Shown here: piece by piece, positions 1 to 4,919 of the stretch | Numbering within the stretch: the stretch's first letter is position 1 | Layout of the letters: the number at the start of each line of letters is the position of its first letter | Assembly: GCA_001871755.1 (NCBI GenBank) | Contig: MNXL01000109.1 | Coordinates: 926-6,488 of the forward strand | DNA length: 5,563 nucleotides | Origin: Anaerolineae bacterium CG2_30_64_16 | GTDB taxonomy: Bacteria > Chloroflexota > Anaerolineae > CG2-30-64-16 | Reading direction: 5' to 3' | Program-made: the position numbers and the translations under genes | The notes under the pieces: generated by a model | The model's input: only the letters and a program-made list of their open reading frames with translations | The model's database searches: none | What the model was told of the DNA's origin: nothing

Positions 1-2
1 CC

Positions 3-155
3 CGGCGGCGTCAGGTGGACAACCGCCCGCCGGTCACGGACCGGCGGGGAGCAGGAATCGTGGAGGAATTTATGCCCACGTGTACTAGTGGGTCGTTTGG
101 CACGCCAATAGCCATTCGGCCGGAAGCCGTGTGCTGTCATGCTGAACGGGTCTGA
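3..155 (+). CDS. Possible 3' end of an upstream gene, or a 27-codon small ORF starting at 72
   Basis: This frame is open from the window edge to a TGA at 153-155, so it could be the C-terminal tail of a gene beginning outside the window. Up to about position 72 its third codon positions are mostly G or C, as in the real genes here. Alternatively, an ATG at 72 preceded by GGAGG (62-66) gives a 27-residue peptide with two adjacent cysteines near its end (C-C-H-A-E-R-V). The other two plus frames are also open from the edge, to TAG codons at 86-88 and 109-111, so the choice of frame is uncertain. No family is recognised. Confidence 0.22.
   Translation, partial: RRRQVDNRPPVTDRRGAGIVEEFMPTCTSGSFGTPIAIRPEAVCCHAERV
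26..48. other. Perfect 9-bp hairpin with a 5-nt loop
   Basis: CCCGCCGGT (26-34) pairs perfectly with ACCGGCGGG (40-48) around the loop CACGG. It has no T-run on either side, so it is a poor intrinsic terminator. If the frame ending at 155 is truly coding, the hairpin lies inside that gene and may only reflect GC-rich codons. It could otherwise belong to the 3' end of an upstream transcript. Confidence 0.3.
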
Positions 156-236
156 ACGCCAACTCTGCACACGGGCACATTCCAGTCTTCCACCCCGCGC
201 TCATTAACCAGCGCCGGCCGTGCAGAACGCGCAAAG

Positions 237-255
237 GTATCTTCTCAATTTTCCG
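237..255 (+). repeat. Partial copy of a dispersed repeat, end segment
   Basis: The 19-mer GTATCTTCTCAATTTTCCG matches 4634-4652 at 18 of 19 positions. Similarity appears to continue leftward: TGC-GAACGC also precedes both copies, at about 221-230 and 4617-4624. The right arm of the element at 4634-4745, read in reverse complement, begins with the same GTATCTTCTCAAT. This looks like a solo or decayed half of the same family. A GAGAAG at 295-300 could pair with CTTCTC at 241-246, which hints at a degenerate second arm. Confidence 0.6.
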
Positions 256-302
256 AGGCCGCTGTGGCCGGTCTCCTGACCGAGCCACGACGGGGAGAAG
301 TC

Positions 303-349
303 ACGCGCAAAGCCCCCGGAGGCACGCAGCTTCCGGGGGCTTTGCGCGT
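303..349 (-). terminator. Strong 18-bp hairpin, probable (possibly bidirectional) terminator
   Basis: Positions 303-320 (ACGCGCAAAGCCCCCGGA) are perfectly complementary to 332-349, around an 11-nt loop (321-331). The core AAAGCCCCCGGA/TCCGGGGGCTTT has the usual terminator layout, a GC-rich stem with A residues before it and T residues after it, and works on both strands. Here the A/T part is extended by a further paired GCGCG segment, so no free U-tract follows. It lies about 100 nt beyond the stop of the minus-strand gene ending at 447. That makes it the natural end of the five-gene minus-strand array. It could also stop plus-strand transcripts entering from the left edge. Confidence 0.6.
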
Positions 350-446
350 ATCTGGTAGCACCGTTCACGTATCATCCCTTCGACAGGCCTCGCTGTTTGA
401 CTCTGTGGCGTAACACGTGGGATCAACCCGCTCAGATGGAGGTCTT

Positions 447-1409
447 TCAGTCAGGCCGGGTGTCCTCCGCAGGCGGTTCGGGCTCGGCAGGGGCCGGTTC
501 CGCCTTTGGTTGCTGCGCCAGCACAGCGTAGATGTCAACGGGCGTTTCTTCGGCAGCCGCGGGTTTGGGCTCGGGCGCCGGTGGCGCGCTCACGGCCGGT
601 TTGGGCGCTGGCTCGATTGCCTGTATCACCGCCGGGGTGCTCGCCTCGTCAGGCAGCCCTTCGGTGACCGAGGCGCCAGGGGCCGGCGTGATGGCCTCGT
701 AGTCGGGCGCGCCCTTTGGAATCACGGCTTTTGGCGTGGGAGGCGCCGGGCGCGGCCAGCCCAATGCGCCGACGAGCAGCCCCAGCCCGCCAACCAGCAG
801 CAGCACCGGCCACCATTTCAGCACTACGGGCGCGAGGTCGATCGCGCTGACCAGTGTCACCACGCCCAGCAGGGCCAGCGCCGCGGCTGGGATCGCCGCC
901 CAACGGCTGTCGGGTTGGCCGGCGCGCACCAGATAGAGCAGCCCGAACACCACCGCCAGTCCAAGGAAGAAGAGCGCCAGCCAACCGAGCTCGCTCAACC
1001 GCGCCTGCAAGCCCAGCAGCACGCCCACTACGATCAGCACGCCGGCCGGGATCGCCGCCCACCAGTTCTGCTTCTGCACCAACAACATGGCCCAAAAGCC
1101 CAGGGCGATGCCGAACAGCACCAGGGCCGCGTCCCATTGGCCGATGTCGATGCCCCGCCATTGCAACAACAGCATCGCGCCCACGCTCAGCAGCGTGAAG
1201 CCGGGGATGGCGCCCCATGCATGGGACTGCCAGCCGCTTTGGAAGTTGAACAGGAGCCAGATCAGGAAGCCGAGACCCACGGCGGCGAACAGCCCGCCCC
1301 AGATCCCGTCTCCCCATGGGCCGAACACGCCCAGGTTCTTCAACAACAAGAAGGCGCCTGCCAATAGCAGGAAGATCGCCCAGCCGAGTTTCTTGCTAAG
1401 CCATTTCAT
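447..1409 (-). CDS. Eight-helix membrane protein, LiaI/LiaF-TM-like, with proline-rich cytoplasmic tail
   Basis: This 320-residue protein has an ATG start with AAAGGAG (1416-1422) six bases upstream. Residues 9-217 form about eight membrane helices (roughly 9-29, 36-56, 64-84, 93-112, 116-135, 141-161, 168-188, 196-217). Lys2, Lys6, Lys7, Lys113, Arg162 and Arg169 suggest that both termini face the cytoplasm. The helices are built from a repeated two-helix unit. W-G/A-A-I-P begins helices 3, 5 and 7 (residues 65, 117, 170), and a Trp begins helices 4, 6 and 8 (92, 143, 199/200). The last helix (KWWPVLLLVGGLGLLVGALG) resembles the WPLLLI...G pattern of the LiaI/LiaF-like and DUF5668 membrane families. 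Residues 219-320 are a disordered tail rich in Pro, Ala and Glu. It is the last gene of the minus-strand array. In known Lia-type proteins this domain is linked to envelope-stress sensing, but no such role can be shown here. Confidence 0.85.
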   Translation of the reverse strand: MKWLSKKLGWAIFLLLAGAFLLLKNLGVFGPWGDGIWGGLFAAVGLGFLIWLLFNFQSGWQSHAWGAIPGFTLLSVGAMLLLQWRGIDIGQWDAALVLFGIALGFWAMLLVQKQNWWAAIPAGVLIVVGVLLGLQARLSELGWLALFFLGLAVVFGLLYLVRAGQPDSRWAAIPAAALALLGVVTLVSAIDLAPVVLKWWPVLLLVGGLGLLVGALGWPRPAPPTPKAVIPKGAPDYEAITPAPGASVTEGLPDEASTPAVIQAIEPAPKPAVSAPPAPEPKPAAAEETPVDIYAVLAQQPKAEPAPAEPEPPAEDTRPD

Positions 1410-1442
1410 GTCGCACTCCTTTGAAACGAAACAGGTTTAGGA

Positions 1443-1532
1443 CTTGTCTCCTAACCCGGACAAGCCGGAACCAAGGCGGGACAAGCTGATAGACAAATTC
1501 TTGCACAGAAAGCAAGGATCTCACGGGTTAGG
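1443..1532 (-). other. Structured spacer: small hairpins, GACAAG boxes and a 9-bp inverted repeat
   Basis: Three nested signals lie between the two membrane protein genes. CCTAACCCG (1450-1458) is the inverse of CGGGTTAGG (1524-1532), which overlaps the last codons of the upstream gene. CTTGC (1500-1504) and GCAAG (1512-1516) form a small hairpin just after that gene's stop, followed on the minus strand by AATTTGTC, a weak terminator-like arrangement. CTTGTC (1443-1448) and GACAAG (1459-1464) form another stem, and GACAAG recurs at 1480-1485. No good promoter hexamer pair for the downstream gene is visible. A weak attenuator or an operator is possible, but none is proven. Confidence 0.3.
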
Positions 1533-1889
1533 CCCTATACGGGGCGCAGGTGGTTGGGTTTCATCTCGGGGGTCAGGGCGCGGCGTGTCCCACCCCCGGG
1601 TCGCGGCCCATCGCCAATCGACGATCGTCTGCCAGGCGAAAAGCAGCCCAAGCACGATCCACAAAACTCGTTCCCACCAGCGGATTGCGCCCCAGGCCAG
1701 GCTCGCCGAGAAGAGGACCATGCCGGCGGAGAAGGGGACCTGAAACCGCGCCAGGCCAAGCGCGCGGCGCATCTTCAGACGTCGACCCGCGGCCCACCAA
1801 CTGGTGTAACTCCAGGCGGCGAACGCGATGCTCAGCCCCAGGATCCACAGCGCGTTGCGCGCCACAAAAGGCCAGTCAATCAGATCCAC
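1521..1889 (-). CDS. Small tryptophan-rich membrane protein, three predicted helices
   Basis: This 122-residue protein probably starts at a GTG, with AGGGGTG (1894-1900) four bases upstream. The first in-frame ATG would remove the first helix. Predicted membrane helices lie near residues 8-28, 52-69 and 73-91. A basic segment (residues 35-48, GRRLKMRRALGLAR) joins helices 1 and 2 and is probably cytoplasmic. A short polar, Pro-rich tail follows residue 95. Thirteen of the 122 residues are Trp, many as WW pairs or at helix ends (31-32, 71-72, 92, 94), typical of interfacial anchoring. No catalytic motif is visible and I do not recognise the family. It lies 109 nt downstream of the phosphatase and 111 nt upstream of the larger membrane protein, in the same direction. 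It may share a transcript with the latter and act with it in the membrane, which is inference only. Confidence 0.78.
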   Translation of the reverse strand: MDLIDWPFVARNALWILGLSIAFAAWSYTSWWAAGRRLKMRRALGLARFQVPFSAGMVLFSASLAWGAIRWWERVLWIVLGLLFAWQTIVDWRWAATRGWDTPRPDPRDETQPPAPRIGPNP

Positions 1890-1902
1890 GGTTCACCCCT
1901 GG

Positions 1903-1992
1903 CGAGTGGGCAAGTTGGCAGGTTGGCAAGTCAACCACTGAACGAGCGTCATCATACGCCCACTCGTCTCACTCATTTACTCGCCCACTCGT
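1903..1992. repeat. Short tandem and inverted repeats in the spacer after the phosphatase gene
   Basis: Three 8-bp units in tandem (GTGGGCAA, GTTGGCAG, GTTGGCAA) occupy 1906-1929. CGCCCACTCGT occurs twice, at 1957-1967 and 1982-1992, with a 25-bp period. CGAGTGGGC (1903-1911) is the inverse of GCCCACTCG in both copies (1958-1966 and 1983-1991), so two alternative 9-bp stems could form in the transcript. There is no T-run, so this does not look like a standard terminator. It resembles slippage-generated low-complexity spacer DNA. Confidence 0.55.
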
Positions 1993-1998
1993 TGATTC

Positions 1999-2703
1999 CT
2001 ACGGCAAATACCCGCGCTCGGTCAACCAAGTCACCGCCCCCGTCAGGTCCGGCTCGAACACGACATCGGCACGAGCGCGCAGTTCGACCGACCTGGGGTT
2101 GACGGCAAAGCGCAGCCCGGCGCAGGCGAACAGTTCCAGATCGCCCTGCGTGTCGCCAGCGGCCAGGGTTTGCTCGGCCGGGATATTTAACTTGCCCCTC
2201 AGCTCTCGGGCAAACGCGGCCTTGCCGCCCTCCGGGACGTGGTTGACCGCACCGCCATCCAGCACGCCGTCCACGGTCGTCAGCTCATTGGCCAGCGCGT
2301 AGTCGAGCCCGAACTCGGCCATGATGGGGTCGGTGTTCAACGTGAAGCCCGCGCTGACCAACGCTACGACGACGCCGGCCCCTTTCAGCGCGGCCAGCAG
2401 CTCGGGCGCGCCGGGCAGGTAGGGGTTCTCGGCCAACATGCGCCGGAGCTTGCTCACCGGCTGCCCAGCCCACAACGCCGCGTCCCGGCGCAGCCACTCC
2501 GCATAGCTGATCTGCCCGGCCAGCGCCAGCGCGCGATTGGGCGCGGCCAGATCCGCCACGCCTAGCCGGCGATGCAGGTAGCCGTAGGGCGACTCGGCCT
2601 GCTTCAAGGTGCCGTCGACGTCCAGGACGGCCAGCCGCAATCGGCGCCGGCGGGTCTTCGGGGTGCGCCGGCTGCTGTCAGGCTTCCCCGTCGTCGACCC
2701 CAT
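1999..2703 (-). CDS. HAD-superfamily phosphatase, phosphoserine-phosphatase-like (HAD-IB)
   Basis: This 234-residue protein carries all four HAD motifs. Motif I is D-V-D-G-T (nucleophile Asp28, acid/base Asp30), motif II is V-S-A-G-F (Ser117), motif III is Lys161 (G-G-K), and motif IV is G-D-T-Q-G-D (Asp184, Asp188). The small helical cap between motifs I and II (about 36-100) and the S-A-G-F motif II place it in the SerB-like HAD-I group. These enzymes hydrolyse phosphate monoesters through a phospho-aspartate with Mg2+. The substrate cannot be read from the sequence; phosphoserine or another small phosphomonoester is plausible. The first 23 residues are a basic, Arg-rich extension ahead of the first strand. 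The ATG lies inside the preceding gene, with a 26-nt overlap, and GGGAG (2708-2712) sits four bases upstream, so translation is probably coupled. A TTG at codon 22 is an alternative start without a Shine-Dalgarno site. Confidence 0.9.
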   Translation of the reverse strand: MGSTTGKPDSSRRTPKTRRRRLRLAVLDVDGTLKQAESPYGYLHRRLGVADLAAPNRALALAGQISYAEWLRRDAALWAGQPVSKLRRMLAENPYLPGAPELLAALKGAGVVVALVSAGFTLNTDPIMAEFGLDYALANELTTVDGVLDGGAVNHVPEGGKAAFARELRGKLNIPAEQTLAAGDTQGDLELFACAGLRFAVNPRSVELRARADVVFEPDLTGAVTWLTERGYLP

Positions 2704-3157
2704 CCGGCTCCCATTCGCTGATCAACCAGGCGCCGGCCACCAGGGCGAGCCCAACCTGCTCGCCCTTGCCGAAAGCCAACGCCAGCCCACCCTCTGCATC
2801 CGCCTGGTCGTAATCCAGCAACTCGAGGTTGTCATCGGCCAGCCGCCCCACGACGTCGAAGATGTTGTCCATCCCCTGGACAGGCTCTCCTTCGGGGTCC
2901 GGGTACGCCAGCGTCGCGTAGAGCTCCAGCGCCATGCCGCCCTCCAGATACAGGTCGCAGTCGAAGAGAAACCGCTCTTCAGATAGGACGGCTTCATCCT
3001 CCTCCTCATCGGCCAGCGACTCTTCCCACATTTCGATCCCGAGCACCTGACGCCCGAGCAACTCTTCCATCTCTTCCTGTGCGGCGTCGTCCAGGACGGT
3101 TTGCAGATCGTCTTCCATCTCGAGATCGTCTTCAGCTTCCATACCGTTGTCGTTCAT
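2678..3157 (-). CDS. Highly acidic protein of unknown function
   Basis: This 159-residue protein has 49 Asp or Glu residues and only four Lys or Arg, giving a very low isoelectric point. The first 60 residues are almost entirely acidic and probably helical (EDDLEMEDDLQ, then AAQEEMEELLGRQ, then ADEEEDEA). From about residue 61 alternating hydrophobic and charged residues suggest a small alpha/beta domain (FLFDCDLYLEGG, LELYATLAY, LALVAGAWLISEW). No signal peptide, membrane helix, metal site or catalytic motif stands out, and I do not recognise the family. The start is well supported: AGGAG (3166-3170) lies eight bases before the ATG and two bases after the peptidase stop codon. The 3' end overlaps the phosphatase start. 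The tight spacing on both sides suggests co-production with both enzymes. Possible roles include an accessory or binding protein, but this is inference. Confidence 0.85.
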   Translation of the reverse strand: MNDNGMEAEDDLEMEDDLQTVLDDAAQEEMEELLGRQVLGIEMWEESLADEEEDEAVLSEERFLFDCDLYLEGGMALELYATLAYPDPEGEPVQGMDNIFDVVGRLADDNLELLDYDQADAEGGLALAFGKGEQVGLALVAGAWLISEWEPDGVDDGEA

Positions 3158-3172
3158 CTGTGGTTCTCCTGA

Positions 3173-4600
3173 TCATGATGAATGGGGGAGTTCCCCGTGT
3201 GAGGTGTCGATGCGCTTTTCGTGAAGTGCGTTGACACCCTGGCTGGTCGCAAACCGCCGCATGAACGCCACCAGGAACTCGATGTGGCGGAAGTAGTCGT
3301 CCAGCCGAATATTCTCGTTGGGCGCGTGCATACGCATGTCCGCGTAACCGACGCCGGCCATGATGCCGCCCGGCGCGCCGAGCCCCTGCACCAGCGAATG
3401 CATCGGGCCGGAGCCGCCGTGATTGGGGTAGACCACCGGTTCATGACCATACACCGTGCGGGCCGCCTCGATGGCCGCCTGGACCACCGGCGCAGCCATG
3501 TCCGACCGGACCCCGATCATGCCCACAAAAGGCTTGATTTCGATATCGGTGAAGCCGCGGCGGTCGAGGTGGCCGCGCAACAGGCTGGCCACCAGTTCAG
3601 GGGTCAGATCGGGTACCAGCCGGAAATCCAGCTTCACCATCGCGTCGCTGGGCAACACCGTCTTCTCACCCTCGTCGATGAAGCCGCTGCGCAGCCCACA
3701 AATGGTGCAGGTGGGCTGGGTCAGGAAGCGGATCAGCGCGGCCTCGTCATCCATATCGTTGATGAACGCCGGGATGCCCCAGTTGGCCTTCATCTCCGCG
3801 CCGGCAAACGGAATGCGGCGGATGGTGGCCAGCTCGGCCTCGGTGGGCGGCCGCACGTGCTCCATGAGCCCGTCCAGGGTGATGTTGTCCTGGGCATCTT
3901 TCAAACTGTTCAGCGCCTGGACCAGGCGCCAGGCCGGATTAGGCGCCACGGGCGCAAACGCGGAGTGCAGGTCACGGCTGGCGCCGCGCACCCGCAGCTC
4001 GAAGTAGGCGATTCCCTTCACGCCGCAATAGAAGGTGTAGCGCTCCGCTTCGTCGAAGCCGCCGCCCTCCCACAGCACGCCATCGGCGCGCAACAGGTCG
4101 GCGTGCTGCTCGGCCAGGGGCGCCAGGCGCCGGCTGCCGGTCTCCTCCTCGCCCTCGACGAAGAACTTGACCCGCAATGGCAGCTCGCCATACGCGGCCC
4201 GATAGACCTCGACCGCCTGGATGCGGGCCAGGGTGTCGCCCTTGTCGTCGCTGGCGCCGCGGGCAAAGAGCTTGCCATCCCGCACGGTCGCCTCGAACGG
4301 CGGCGACTCCCACAACTCCAGCGGGTCGGCCGGCTGGACATCGTAGTGCGTGTAGCTGAGCAGGCGGCGCGGCCCCGCGCCGACCTCGCCGAACACCACG
4401 TCCGGGCCGTTACCCGTGGGCAGGCTCTGCACCTGTGCGCCGATTCCCCGCAACCGGTCCGCGACCCAGGCGGCCGCGCCGCTCAGCCCGGCTGTGTCCC
4501 CGCTCACGCTGGGGAAAGCCAAAAGCTCCTGGAATTCGGCCAGGAACCGTTCTCGATTGGCAGCGATGATTGATTGGACGCGATCCACTTTGTCTTCCAT
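3173..4600 (-). CDS. M20-family metallopeptidase (dipeptidase/carnosinase-like)
   Basis: This 475-residue protein, of usual M20 dipeptidase length, should hydrolyse a peptide or amide bond with a two-zinc centre, probably in the cytoplasm because no signal peptide is seen. The expected residues are present. They are Y-T-H-Y-D-V-Q-P (His85, Asp87), R-G-A-S-D-D-K-G (bridging Asp118), E-G-E-E-E-T-G-S (general base Glu152, ligand Glu153), Asp173 in A-D-G-V-L-W, and M-H-A-P-N-E-N (His425). R-D-L-H-S (His212) and H-G-G-S-G-P (394-399) match the dimerisation-domain histidine and substrate loop of carnosinase-type enzymes. The substrate is unknown. I place the start at 4600 because the family homology begins just after it. 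The frame stays open to 4864, but that extension translates the inverted repeat at 4634-4745. No good Shine-Dalgarno site precedes 4600, so the start is less secure than the function. It is the first gene of the minus-strand operon. Confidence 0.93.
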   Translation of the reverse strand: MEDKVDRVQSIIAANRERFLAEFQELLAFPSVSGDTAGLSGAAAWVADRLRGIGAQVQSLPTGNGPDVVFGEVGAGPRRLLSYTHYDVQPADPLELWESPPFEATVRDGKLFARGASDDKGDTLARIQAVEVYRAAYGELPLRVKFFVEGEEETGSRRLAPLAEQHADLLRADGVLWEGGGFDEAERYTFYCGVKGIAYFELRVRGASRDLHSAFAPVAPNPAWRLVQALNSLKDAQDNITLDGLMEHVRPPTEAELATIRRIPFAGAEMKANWGIPAFINDMDDEAALIRFLTQPTCTICGLRSGFIDEGEKTVLPSDAMVKLDFRLVPDLTPELVASLLRGHLDRRGFTDIEIKPFVGMIGVRSDMAAPVVQAAIEAARTVYGHEPVVYPNHGGSGPMHSLVQGLGAPGGIMAGVGYADMRMHAPNENIRLDDYFRHIEFLVAFMRRFATSQGVNALHEKRIDTSHGELPHSS

Positions 4601-4633
4601 GTTTGAGGTTGGGTCTGCGAACGCCTGCGTAGC

Positions 4634-4745
4634 GTATCCTCTCAATTTTCCGGGGCGCAAGACTGCCGAAGTCTCCAAGGGTCTGCCGAAAGCAGCGATC
4701 AACCGGCAAGACTTCGGCAGTCTCCCCGCTTTATTGAGAAGATAC
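4634..4745. repeat. MITE-like imperfect inverted repeat in the peptidase leader region
   Basis: The left arm (4634-4673) and the right arm (4710-4745) are imperfect inverse copies. The shared blocks in order are GTATC-T/C-TCTCAAT, CGGGG and ACTGCCGAAGTC, with small differences and a four-base insertion in the left arm. The outer flanks also resemble each other weakly (TGCG/TGTGC before GTATC). AGACTGCCGAAGTCT is itself partly self-complementary, and a related GTCTGCCGAAAG sits at 4681-4692. There is no transposase gene, so the element would be non-autonomous or simply a repeated extragenic palindrome. The end segment recurs at 237-255. In a minus-strand transcript the whole element would fold as a long hairpin in the 5' leader of the peptidase gene. 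Confidence 0.7.
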
Positions 4746-4766
4746 TGCACAGCGTACTGCGTACCG

Positions 4767-4805
4767 CGAGAGTCTCGGCTGAGATCTTGCAGGGTTCGCT
4801 GAGAT
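4767..4805. repeat. Palindrome and 20-bp-spaced direct repeat beside the divergent promoters
   Basis: CGAGAGTCTCG (4767-4777) is a palindrome around a single central base. GCTGAGAT occurs at 4778-4785 and again at 4798-4805, exactly 20 bp apart, close to two helical turns. The second copy falls near the predicted start point of the minus-strand promoter. The arrangement could be a regulator binding site, but short matches like these also arise by chance. Confidence 0.25.
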
Positions 4806-4811
4806 GGGGGG

Positions 4812-4840
4812 ATTGTACCACAGGTTTGCGGTGGAGCGAA
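4812..4840 (-). promoter_or_regulatory. Candidate extended -10 promoter for the peptidase operon
   Basis: On the minus strand TGG-TACAAT gives an extended -10 element (TACAAT at 4812-4817). A weak -35 TTCGCT (4835-4840) lies 17 bases upstream. Transcription would start near 4805 and produce a leader of about 205 nt that contains the inverted repeat at 4634-4745. The -35 matches consensus poorly, so the call rests mostly on the extended -10 and its position in the divergent gap. Confidence 0.4.
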
Positions 4841-4864
4841 TTGGGGCCGACATGTTAAACGCAT

Positions 4865-4892
4865 TTGACAGGGGTCTGGGTTGCGTTACAAT
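4865..4892 (+). promoter_or_regulatory. Sigma-70-type promoter of the helicase gene
   Basis: TTGACA (4865-4870), a perfect -35 hexamer, is followed after 16 bases by TACAAT (4887-4892), one mismatch from the -10 consensus. The expected start point is about 4899, which leaves a leader of roughly 20 nt before the ATG at 4920. This is the best promoter match in the window. It overlaps the region upstream of the minus-strand promoter, so the two may interfere. Confidence 0.72.
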
Positions 4893-4919
4893 GGAGGTCC
4901 AAAGAAACCGAGAGCACCC

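Larger units (their letters stand above)
156..446. other. Intergenic region without a convincing gene
   Basis: This stretch separates a possible upstream plus-strand gene end from the stop codon of the minus-strand membrane protein gene. It contains a dispersed repeat copy (237-255), a small CGGTC/GACCG hairpin (269-282) and the strong hairpin at 303-349. The minus-strand open frame 85-288 starts with GTG, lacks a Shine-Dalgarno site and runs across the repeat copy, so I do not treat it as a gene. From 350 to 446 I see no structure or coding signal. Confidence 0.6.

Noticed and set aside
85..288. A 67-codon minus-strand open frame
   Set aside because: It has a GTG start without a Shine-Dalgarno site, no recognisable domain, and it spans the dispersed repeat copy at 237-255.
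417..1367. A 316-codon plus-strand open frame opposite the membrane protein
   Set aside because: Its product is an improbable Gln/His/Arg-rich string typical of antisense reading of a GC-rich hydrophobic gene. The minus strand there has a good Shine-Dalgarno site and clear membrane helices.
1550..2302. Plus-strand open frames of 250 and 182 codons over the small membrane protein and phosphatase end
   Set aside because: They run through an intergenic repeat tract and antisense to the phosphatase motif IV region, and are rich in Arg, Pro and Ser without any domain.
3221..4573. A 450-codon plus-strand open frame opposite the peptidase
   Set aside because: It lies antisense to a gene with all M20 catalytic residues, and its composition (Gln, His, Arg, Ala) follows the antisense codon bias.
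4634..4745. CRISPR repeat or tRNA-like structure
   Set aside because: There is only one inverted pair with no regularly spaced direct repeats, and no cloverleaf or anticodon arm can be drawn.
4601..4864. An 88-residue N-terminal extension of the M20 peptidase
   Set aside because: The extension translates the inverted repeat and both regulatory flanks, has no M20 homology, and would begin upstream of the candidate minus-strand promoter. The ATG at 4600 fits the family's usual N-terminus.
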